Shown here piece after piece: positions 57,747-64,000 of a stretch of 64,000 nucleotides of DNA. Numbering within the stretch: position 1 is the stretch's first letter; each line of letters starts with the position of its first letter. The stretch lies in contig NZ_BILY01000011.1 in the NCBI RefSeq assembly GCF_004000805.1, positions 108,173-172,172 on the forward strand, in the 5' to 3' direction. This DNA comes from Paenibacillus glycanilyticus NBRC 16618. Its GTDB lineage: Bacteria > Bacillota > Bacilli > Paenibacillales > Paenibacillaceae. Under the pieces are notes generated by a model that saw only the letters and a program-made list of their open reading frames with translations, had not been told where the DNA came from and did not search any database. A program made the translations under genes and the position numbers.

Positions 57747-57750
57747 ATAA

Positions 57751-57780
57751 AAAAGGCCTCACAACCGTGAAGCCTTCTTC
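57751..57780. terminator. Bidirectional terminator sulfotransferase / MBL hydrolase
   Basis: Stem AAAGGCCTCAC / GTGAAGCCTT with one mismatch and A/T runs, between convergent genes. Confidence 0.8.
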
Positions 57781-57788
57781 CTATTCCT

Positions 57789-58775
57789 TTATTCGGCAGT
57801 CCGGAACATGACCGTATCCGGCGTACCTGTCCGAATCACTTTCCCCCGCTTCTCCAAATAATGGAGATGGGCAATCGTCTCCGACATGGCAAAGCGCAAA
57901 TTATGGGGATTCGTCCTCAGATGACCGCCAAATTGATGCTCGCATACTTCAAAAGCACTGCTTGGCTCTCGAAGCATATCCCACATTTTACTCAGCCGAC
58001 GTTTATGATGCTCTTTTATTTCAAAGATCCGGTTGATAAAATCGTCAAACGGCTCCCGATGGCCGGGGAAAGCCAGCTTCACCTTGTAGCCTAACAACTC
58101 GTCCAGGCTGTTTAGGAAACAGCCAAGCGGATCCTCTTCCTCACCCGGATTAAAAGCAATATTCGGCGTGATATGGGGCAATACCTGATCCCCGCATATC
58201 ATGATTTCCTTATTGGGCTCGTAGAAGCACAGCTGCCCGAAAGCATGTCCCGGGGCATCAATCATTTGCCATTCCGTTCCGCCAAGCCGTATCGTTCCGC
58301 CAGCTTTCAGGTAGGTCACTTCAGGCTGCGGCGATACTTGGCGGACAAATCCGTCCAGGTTGTTCTTAATGTCGAGCGTCAGCTCATCCGGCATCCCGTG
58401 GATGGCGAAATGCGCGCGGAGCTCCTCCGAGTACGTGCTGCTCTCTCCCCACAAACGACGCGTATAACCGTGGGAACGTTCCGATATATACACGGGCGCG
58501 CCCGTCCGCTCTTGGAAATACCCGGCAAGACCGTAATGGTCCGGATGCTGGTGCGTAAGCACAATGCGTTTGATTTGCTCCATACTTAAACCATGGTTAA
58601 GGAATACCTCCTCCCAAGCCGCAAGCGCGTCATCCGTATGCAGACCGGGATCAATAACGGTATATGCCCCGCCGTCCTCTGGAATCAAATAGCTGTTAAC
58701 CCATTTTAATGAAAAAGGAAGCGGAATTTTCGCTTGAATCCATCCGCCGTCCCACACCTTTGTCTCCACCGTCAT
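57789..58775 (-). CDS. MBL-fold metallo-hydrolase
   Basis: Binuclear-metal hydrolase of the glyoxalase II-like group. The metal motif THQHPDH is at 74-80, with later ligands in DAPGHAFGQ and CGDQVLPH and a final His in FPGHREP. The C-terminal ~90 residues (IKEHHKRRLSKMWDML, SETIAHLHYLEKRGKV) form the winged-helix-like extension seen in LACTB2-type proteins. 328 residues from ATG 58775 (GGAGGG upstream). Substrate unknown. Confidence 0.88.
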   Translation of the reverse strand: MTVETKVWDGGWIQAKIPLPFSLKWVNSYLIPEDGGAYTVIDPGLHTDDALAAWEEVFLNHGLSMEQIKRIVLTHQHPDHYGLAGYFQERTGAPVYISERSHGYTRRLWGESSTYSEELRAHFAIHGMPDELTLDIKNNLDGFVRQVSPQPEVTYLKAGGTIRLGGTEWQMIDAPGHAFGQLCFYEPNKEIMICGDQVLPHITPNIAFNPGEEEDPLGCFLNSLDELLGYKVKLAFPGHREPFDDFINRIFEIKEHHKRRLSKMWDMLREPSSAFEVCEHQFGGHLRTNPHNLRFAMSETIAHLHYLEKRGKVIRTGTPDTVMFRTAE

Positions 58776-58862
58776 GGATGCTGTGCCCTCCCTATACGCC
58801 ATTCAACCATCGTGTACCCAACCGACAGTCTAGTATTCGCCTAACTTCCCGTACTTAATTGC

Positions 58863-59933
58863 TTACCGCGCTGGAATAAGCCGGGTTGTATGCTGAAGAT
58901 CGGAAATCGACGCGGCGCCGATTCCGAACATGGCTGCGCGCAGCTCAAATTCAATACGCTCGAACTGCTCAATGAGCTGCTCGACCGATACCCTTGTCTC
59001 TCCGTTTGCCGCTCGCGGAAGAAGAGCCCGTCCAAAGCCTGCAATATCGGCGCCAAGCGCAATCGACTTCGCCGCGTCAACGCCATGCTGAAGACCGCCG
59101 CTCGCAATGACCGTCGTATTTGGAAGGCGGCTTTTCACTTCCTTTATGCTCTCGGCGGTCGGAATCCCCCAGCCGGCGAAAGCTTCGGCCGCGAGCCTTC
59201 GCATCGGATCATTCTGGCGGTATTTTTCCACCTGGCTCCAGGATGTTCCGCCCGCTCCCGCTACATCTATAAAGGCTGCGCCTGCCGAAGCAAGAGCCGC
59301 AGCCGTACCGGCGTCAATTCCCCAGCCTACTTCCTTAACTCCCACAGGCACGGACAAAGCGCGGCACACCTCCTCAATCCGGGGCAGCAACGAGCGGAAG
59401 TTCGTATCCCCCTCAGGCTGAAACACTTCCTGCATGCTGTTCAGATGAAGAACAAGCGCATCGGCCTCCGCGATTTCCACCGCCCTGCGGCAGGCATCGA
59501 CCCCATAACCGTAATTGAGCTGAACGGCGCCTAGATTTGCGATCACGGGTACGGATGGCGCGATATCTCTTATATAAAAGGAAGCCGCCAGCTCCTCTTG
59601 TTCGATTGCGGCCCTCATTGATCCCAGGCCAATCGCCCAGCCCCTTGTTTCCGCCGCTTCGGCCAGGCGCCGGTTAATCGCTCCTGCTTCGTTTGTGCCT
59701 CCAGTCATCGAACTGACCAGCAAGGGCGTTCGCATGCGGCGCCCCAGCCATTCCGTATCCAGCCTGATATCGTCAAACGCGATTTCGGGAAGGGCATTAT
59801 GACGGAAACGAAATTGATCAAATCCCGTCTCAATTCCTTCCCCCGTTACGTTCTCCTGCAGGCAAATGCGGATATGCTCGCTTTTGCGTTTCGATGTGGA
59901 AGCGCTTGCCCCCGATATTTGCTCTACTGTCAT
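58863..59933 (-). CDS. fni: Type 2 isopentenyl-diphosphate delta-isomerase
   Basis: FMN- and NADPH-dependent interconversion of IPP and DMAPP. KRKSEHIRICLQE at the N-terminus, LLVSSMTGGT, LHLNSMQEVFQPEGDTNF, VGVKEVGWGID and FIDVAGAGGTSW are typical; GADIAGFGRALL lies near the C-terminus. 356 residues from ATG 59933 (AGGAGG 8 nt upstream) rather than a 5' extended form. The MEP gene ispG is also in the window; type 2 IDI is then optional but common in Firmicutes. Confidence 0.95.
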   Translation of the reverse strand: MTVEQISGASASTSKRKSEHIRICLQENVTGEGIETGFDQFRFRHNALPEIAFDDIRLDTEWLGRRMRTPLLVSSMTGGTNEAGAINRRLAEAAETRGWAIGLGSMRAAIEQEELAASFYIRDIAPSVPVIANLGAVQLNYGYGVDACRRAVEIAEADALVLHLNSMQEVFQPEGDTNFRSLLPRIEEVCRALSVPVGVKEVGWGIDAGTAAALASAGAAFIDVAGAGGTSWSQVEKYRQNDPMRRLAAEAFAGWGIPTAESIKEVKSRLPNTTVIASGGLQHGVDAAKSIALGADIAGFGRALLPRAANGETRVSVEQLIEQFERIEFELRAAMFGIGAASISDLQHTTRLIPAR

Positions 59934-60106
59934 ATAGGGCAATCCTCCTATTTGTATAGCCAACCTCCGCCGTATGCTAAATGGCCACAGGCATTTAAGC
60001 ATAAGCTTTAAGCTTTGCGAGAATACTTTTGTTCATCATAACCCAGCGATCGGGAGCGGAGCAAGGATAGGACAAGACCTGACTGTATTTTTGACGTTTA
60101 TAATCA

Positions 60107-60155
60107 TTAAAATGAAATTTACAATCAATTTTGTTGTTAAAATGAATAATATAAT
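60107..60155 (+). promoter_or_regulatory. nagBA promoter region with direct repeats
   Basis: TTAAAATGAA occurs at 60107-60116 and 60137-60146, exactly 30 bp apart, followed by a perfect TATAAT at 60150-60155. The downstream copy lies in the promoter spacer, so it could be an operator. No good -35 is seen, which suits a regulated promoter. Which regulator binds is not known. Confidence 0.5.
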
Positions 60156-60193
60156 TTAGAATAGAGTCAAATGAGATTGAGGGGGCATCTTCC

Positions 60194-60919
60194 ATGGACG
60201 TACGGATTTTTGACACGCAATTAGAGCTGGACGCCTTTGCGGCCGAGCTATTCATCGATATCGTTAAATCGAAGCCAAACGCGGTACTAGGACTTGCAAC
60301 AGGATCGACACCCGTAGGCATTTATGCCAAAATGGTAGAGAAATACCGCAAAGGCGACGTATCCTTTGCCGATGTTACGACGTTTAACCTTGACGAATAT
60401 GTCGGGCTGAAGCCTTATAACGATCAAAGCTACGCTTATTATATGAACAAGCATTTATTCGCTCATATCGATATTCCGGATACGCAGACTTTTCTTCCAA
60501 ACGGCATGGCGGAGGATCTTGATGCGGAATGCGCGCAGTATGACCGCATGCTGCTGGAACGGCAGATTGATGTCCAGCTTCTCGGAATCGGCCATAACGG
60601 CCATATCGGCTTTAATGAGCCGGATCATGCTTTATCGGGCGAAACTCACGTCGTGAAGCTGAAGGATGAGACGCGGGAAGCGAATGCGAGATTTTTCGCC
60701 AGCATGGACGAAGTGCCGGAATACGCGATTACGATGGGCGTTGGCTCCATTCTGAAGGCAAATTCGATTGTTCTCGTGGTACGCGGCGCGGATAAAGCGG
60801 ATATCGTCAAACAAGCGTTGACCGGCCCCATTACGACGGAGGTACCGGCATCCTTGCTCCAGACGCATCCGCGCGTAACCGTGCTTCTTGACCGCGAGGC
60901 GGGAAGGATGTTGGGATAA
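60194..60919 (+). CDS. nagB: Glucosamine-6-phosphate deaminase
   Basis: Converts glucosamine-6-phosphate to fructose-6-phosphate and ammonia. FNLDEYVGL contains catalytic Asp67; LLGIGHNGHIGFNEP (129-143) holds the catalytic His and Glu; LATGSTPVGIY binds phosphate. 241 residues, the short Gram-positive monomeric type. ATG 60194 after GAGGGGG. Its TAA stop overlaps the nagA ATG by one base. Confidence 0.97.
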   Translation: MDVRIFDTQLELDAFAAELFIDIVKSKPNAVLGLATGSTPVGIYAKMVEKYRKGDVSFADVTTFNLDEYVGLKPYNDQSYAYYMNKHLFAHIDIPDTQTFLPNGMAEDLDAECAQYDRMLLERQIDVQLLGIGHNGHIGFNEPDHALSGETHVVKLKDETREANARFFASMDEVPEYAITMGVGSILKANSIVLVVRGADKADIVKQALTGPITTEVPASLLQTHPRVTVLLDREAGRMLG

Positions 60920-62097
60920 TGACACAACCAGGCGGCAATTCGCTGCTCATTCATAACGTAAAGATCGTTCTGGAAGACCGCGTGACGGAAGGCAGCGTAA
61001 GCATCAAGGACGGTATTATTGCTGGCGTTAATGAAGCCAAGCTAGAGACAACGGGCTATGATCAAGTTCTGGACGGACAAGGCGCTTGGCTGCTTCCGGG
61101 CTTTATCGATGTCCACGTACACGGCGGATTCGGCGGAGATTTCATGGATGCCAATGAAGAAAGCTACGACACGATTACGAAGTTCCATGCTTCCCAAGGC
61201 ACGACCGGGATGCTGGCTACAACCGTAACGGCCTCGCAAGAAGCGATTGAAGCGGTATTCCAAGCAACCAGCGCTTATATGAAAAAAGATATGCCGTACG
61301 CTCCGCTGCTTGGCGTCCACTTGGAGGGACCTTTTATCAGCCTCAAGTGGATTGGAGCCCAAAATCCGGCCTTCCTGTCGCCGCCGCGTATCGACTGGCT
61401 GGAGGATTGGACGGCGCGTTATCCGGGCATTCTCAAGCTGCTGACGCTCGCTCCCGAGAATGAAGGCGCCATCGACGCAATCAAATGGCTGTCCGACCAT
61501 AACGTCGTTGTCGCATGCGGCCATACCGATGCAACCTTTGAAGTGATGACGCAAGCGGCGGAAGCTGGACTTACGCATGCCGTTCATACTTATAACGCCA
61601 TGCGCCCGCTTCATCACCGCGAGCCGGGCACCGTAGGCGCCGTGCTGACCGATGACCGGATTTACGCCGAGCTTATCGCTGACGGCCATCACGTGCATCC
61701 GGGAGCGATCAAGCTGCTCGCTTCCTCCAAGCCGGAGGATAAGCTTATTCTTATTACCGATGCGATCTCCGCGGCCGGAAGACCGGATGGCTTGTATGAC
61801 CTTGGCGGACTTCCCGTTATCGTGAAGGATGGCGTAGCAAGGCTGCAGGAAGGCAATCTGGCCGGCAGCAGCTTGACGATGATTAACGCTTTCCGTTACA
61901 TGCTGGAGAATTCCGGGTTATCCGTCCATGAGATCAGCCGTTATGCCAGCGCCAACCCGGCAAGACAGCTCGGCTTGTTCGAGCGGACCGGCTCCATCGC
62001 GGTTGGCAAACAAGCGGACCTCGTGCTTGCCGAATCTGATTTCGGGAAAGTACGGTCGACTTGGGTAAACGGCAGACAAGTCTACTCGGTCGAGTAA
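60919..62097 (+). CDS. nagA: N-acetylglucosamine-6-phosphate deacetylase
   Basis: Removes acetate from GlcNAc-6-phosphate, feeding NagB. Metal and catalytic motifs are DVHVHGGFGGDFMD (His66, His68), GVHLEGPFIS, CGHTDAT, HTYNAM and LITDAI. 392 residues. Translationally coupled to nagB (TAATG). Ends at a strong terminator. Confidence 0.96.
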   Translation: MTQPGGNSLLIHNVKIVLEDRVTEGSVSIKDGIIAGVNEAKLETTGYDQVLDGQGAWLLPGFIDVHVHGGFGGDFMDANEESYDTITKFHASQGTTGMLATTVTASQEAIEAVFQATSAYMKKDMPYAPLLGVHLEGPFISLKWIGAQNPAFLSPPRIDWLEDWTARYPGILKLLTLAPENEGAIDAIKWLSDHNVVVACGHTDATFEVMTQAAEAGLTHAVHTYNAMRPLHHREPGTVGAVLTDDRIYAELIADGHHVHPGAIKLLASSKPEDKLILITDAISAAGRPDGLYDLGGLPVIVKDGVARLQEGNLAGSSLTMINAFRYMLENSGLSVHEISRYASANPARQLGLFERTGSIAVGKQADLVLAESDFGKVRSTWVNGRQVYSVE

Positions 62098-62100
62098 AAC

Positions 62101-62143
62101 AAAGAGCGGTTGAAGGGGATGATCTCCCTTTCAACCGCTCTTT
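62101..62143 (+). terminator. nagA terminator
   Basis: Stem AAAGAGCGGTTGAA / TTCAACCGCTCTTT followed by CTATTTTT. Confidence 0.9.
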
Positions 62144-62213
62144 CTATTTTTCGGCTAGGCCGCGCGAAAGTCATCCTTACGACTTTCACGCAGCCCTTAT
62201 TCTATTGGGCCAG

Positions 62214-63011
62214 CTATTCCTGCTCCGCTGCCACATGGACAACGATCTGATGCTGCCCGGCTTTGTCCGCCAGATCTCCCGTTAACGGCACATCGGTAAT
62301 AAAAGCCTGCAGCTCGGGAAGCGCAGCGATCGAGAATAACGAGGTTTTGCCTACCTTTGTCTGGTCAAACACCGCATACGTGGTATGAGATCGTTTGATA
62401 AGCGCCTTGGCAATCTGGGCTTCCTGCTCGGAATAGGTCGTAATGCCGCCGGCAGCGGATATGCCGTCCACTCCGATGAACATTTTGCCGATATTCAGAT
62501 GCGCGACCATTCCCTCGCCAAGCGGCCCGCACAGCTCAAAGCTGTTATGCCGCATAATGCCGCCGGTTACGACAACCTGGACGCTGCTGCCCGCAAGCTC
62601 CATCGCGATATTGACGGCGTTGGTAACAACGGTAATCCCGCTTCTCAGCTTAAGCAGCTTGGCAATCAGATAGTTCGTTGTTCCGCCCGACAAGCCAATC
62701 ACATCGCCTTCTTCAATAAGCGATGCCGCTTTGGCGGCGATACGCTCCTTCTCCAGATACGACAGCCCTTCCCGTTCCGCAAACGCCGTGTCGCGGACCG
62801 TATTCATGCCGTCATACATCGCACCGCCGATGGTTCGAATAATCGGATAAGTCGCTTCCATTTGCTCAAGATCGCGTCTAGCCGTCGCCTCCGAGCAATC
62901 AAAGCGTTCCACCAGCTCTTGAATCGTAATGCGTCCTTGCTGCTTGAGCAGCTGCAAAATCGCTTCGCGGCGGCGCTGCCCCTTGGATCCAGAAACGTTC
63001 GAATCAGCCAT
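62214..63011 (-). CDS. DeoR/GlpR-family transcriptional regulator
   Basis: Sugar-phosphate-responsive repressor. N-terminal helix-turn-helix QQGRITIQELVERFDCSEATARRDLEQM (about 23-50 of the 265 residues) and a C-terminal sugar-phosphate sensor domain with IGLSGGTTNYLIAKLL and VTNAVNIAMELA. ATG 63011 is 2 nt after the PfkB kinase stop and has GGAGCGA upstream. Its close coupling to the kinase suggests it controls that operon; it could also act on nagBA, with which it is convergent. Confidence 0.93.
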   Translation of the reverse strand: MADSNVSGSKGQRRREAILQLLKQQGRITIQELVERFDCSEATARRDLEQMEATYPIIRTIGGAMYDGMNTVRDTAFAEREGLSYLEKERIAAKAASLIEEGDVIGLSGGTTNYLIAKLLKLRSGITVVTNAVNIAMELAGSSVQVVVTGGIMRHNSFELCGPLGEGMVAHLNIGKMFIGVDGISAAGGITTYSEQEAQIAKALIKRSHTTYAVFDQTKVGKTSLFSIAALPELQAFITDVPLTGDLADKAGQHQIVVHVAAEQE

Positions 63012-63013
63012 TG

Positions 63014-63970
63014 TTATCGCTCCACCCACGCTTTAGAGGACATTCGCTGTTCAACGGCGCTCCACTCCGGAAGAGCCTCCCAGTCACCGCGCATTTGCAC
63101 GACAAGCGAGCCGTTGATGCTGGCCAGGCCAACCGCTTCCACTGGCGTCATGCCTTTCATCACGCCAGCGAGGAAGCCCGCGCAGAAGCCGTCGCCTGCT
63201 CCAACCGTATCGACTACCTTCTCGGCCGGATAGAACGGGACGCTTACTTCTTCGCCGTTATCAAGCACAACCGTCGTGTCGCCAAGTCCTTTAATAACCG
63301 TAACCGCTTTGAGCTGCTTCAGCTTTGCCTTCACTTCCTCGAAATCATCCGTCTGGTACAAAAGCTTCAGCTCGTCCCAACCCGGCAGGAAGTAATCCGC
63401 TTCTTCTGCAAGAGGGAGCAGCACTTCTCGCGCTTCCTCAATCGACCATAGCTTAAGGCGCAGATTCGGGTCAAAACAAATCTTTATGCCAGCCTCTTTT
63501 GCAATCTGCACGGCCCGAAGCACCGTTTGCTTCGCGCTTTCGCTAAGAGCCGTCGTAATGCCCGTAATATGGAGCAGCTTGGCTCCGCGGATATAATCCG
63601 CATCCAGCTCTTCCGGTGTCATCCGGCTTGCCGCGGAATGCTTGCGGTAGTAATGAACGGCAAGGCGGCCCGCTACCTGCTCGCGGAACATCATGCCTGT
63701 CGGGGCTTCGTCGCTGAATTTCACGCGCGATACGTCAACGCCTTCCCCGCGAAGCGTTTTCACAATCATGCGGGCGAATGGATCGTTGCCAAGCGCGCCG
63801 AACCAGCCTACGGAGCATCCGAGTCTTGCAAGTCCGATTGCCACGTTGCTTTCCGCGCCGCCAAAGCCTTGCTCCAGCGTTGCTGCCCGTTCCAAAGCCT
63901 TATGCTCCTGCGGCATAAACAATGCCATCGATTCCCCAAAGGTTACTACGTCTGGTGATGACTGATGCAC
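63014..63970 (-). CDS. PfkB-family sugar kinase, 2-keto-3-deoxygluconate kinase-like
   Basis: Ribokinase-fold carbohydrate kinase. N-terminal GGAESNVAIGLARLG and GALGNDPFARMIVKTL and the C-terminal signature DTVGAGDGFCAGFLAG with catalytic Asp are intact; ITGITTALSES is a further family segment. 318 residues. The overall pattern is close to KdgK, but fructokinase-like activity cannot be excluded. Start GTG 63970 with AGGAGGGG upstream. Probably the first or second gene of an operon that continues past the window edge. Confidence 0.9.
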   Translation of the reverse strand: MHQSSPDVVTFGESMALFMPQEHKALERAATLEQGFGGAESNVAIGLARLGCSVGWFGALGNDPFARMIVKTLRGEGVDVSRVKFSDEAPTGMMFREQVAGRLAVHYYRKHSAASRMTPEELDADYIRGAKLLHITGITTALSESAKQTVLRAVQIAKEAGIKICFDPNLRLKLWSIEEAREVLLPLAEEADYFLPGWDELKLLYQTDDFEEVKAKLKQLKAVTVIKGLGDTTVVLDNGEEVSVPFYPAEKVVDTVGAGDGFCAGFLAGVMKGMTPVEAVGLASINGSLVVQMRGDWEALPEWSAVEQRMSSKAWVER

Positions 63971-64000
63971 GATTTCCCCTCCTAAAAAGAATTACTACAC

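Noticed and set aside
60001..60050. Possible 14-codon leader peptide (MMNKSILAKLKAYA) upstream of fni
   Set aside because: Shine-Dalgarno is weak, no attenuator follows, and no codon bias points to a regulatory amino acid.
62160..62200. GCGAAAGTC / GACTTTCGC hairpin near the end of the DeoR gene
   Set aside because: Possible terminator, but the minus-strand T-run is lacking, so it is not listed as a feature.

Overview
The window looks like a chromosomal segment of an endospore-forming, low-to-mid GC Firmicute, most likely Paenibacillus or a close relative (Paenibacillaceae). The evidence is sporulation genes (spo0B, spoIVFA/FB, spoVID, gerM), a Firmicutes-type L27 with a cleavable N-terminus next to its Prp protease, a valS T-box, SD-rich start sites, and gene order that follows the Bacillus subtilis hom/pheB-obg ... 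mreBCD ... valS ... hemAXCDBL ... lon-clpX-tig ... rph-gerM block. This assignment is from family recognition and remembered synteny; no database was searched.

Layout. 1-22300, all on the minus strand: hom (partial), pheB, obg, spo0B, L27, prp, L21, an RNase E/G gene, spoIVFB/FA, rodA, minD/minC, mreD/C/B, radC, maf, a DUF4321 gene, a SPOR-domain gene, murC, folC and valS. These cover cell shape, division-site placement, peptidoglycan precursors, ribosome assembly and sporulation. 22301-22831 holds the valS leader: a T-box with specifier GUC, followed by a perfect 67-bp tandem duplication. 22832-25217 is an efflux cassette (DHA2 MFS pump and divergent TetR regulator) with two perfect palindromic operators. 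25221-35571 is spoVID, rluA and the tetrapyrrole operon hemA-hemX-sirC-hemC-cobA/hemD-hemB-hemL, which serves both heme and siroheme. 35711-37119 holds speD with a long leader and one uncharacterised gene. 37301-47903 is a proteostasis cluster (engB, lonA, lonB, ispG, clpX, clpP, tig, ysoA-like).

48128-64000 is more mosaic: tRNA-Arg(TCT), a divergent HxlR regulator/nitroreductase pair, a P-loop kinase-like gene, a small unknown gene, an AsnO-like asparagine synthase, rdgB-rph-gerM, a PgpA/YutG-like gene, a two-gene sulfation module (APS kinase plus sulfotransferase), an MBL hydrolase, type 2 IPP isomerase, nagB-nagA, and a DeoR regulator/PfkB kinase pair.

The most unusual signal is a family of three ~107-nt imperfect hairpins (7840-7947, 8085-8190 inverted, 52811-52917). 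Both their closing stem and their inner stem show compensatory base changes between copies, which is what one expects of a conserved folded element rather than a sequence-only repeat. Other points of note are the tandem duplication in the valS leader, the symmetric twin-operator promoter of the efflux cassette, an apparent CTG start for mreC, an N-terminally membrane-anchored Spo0B, and the sulfation module.
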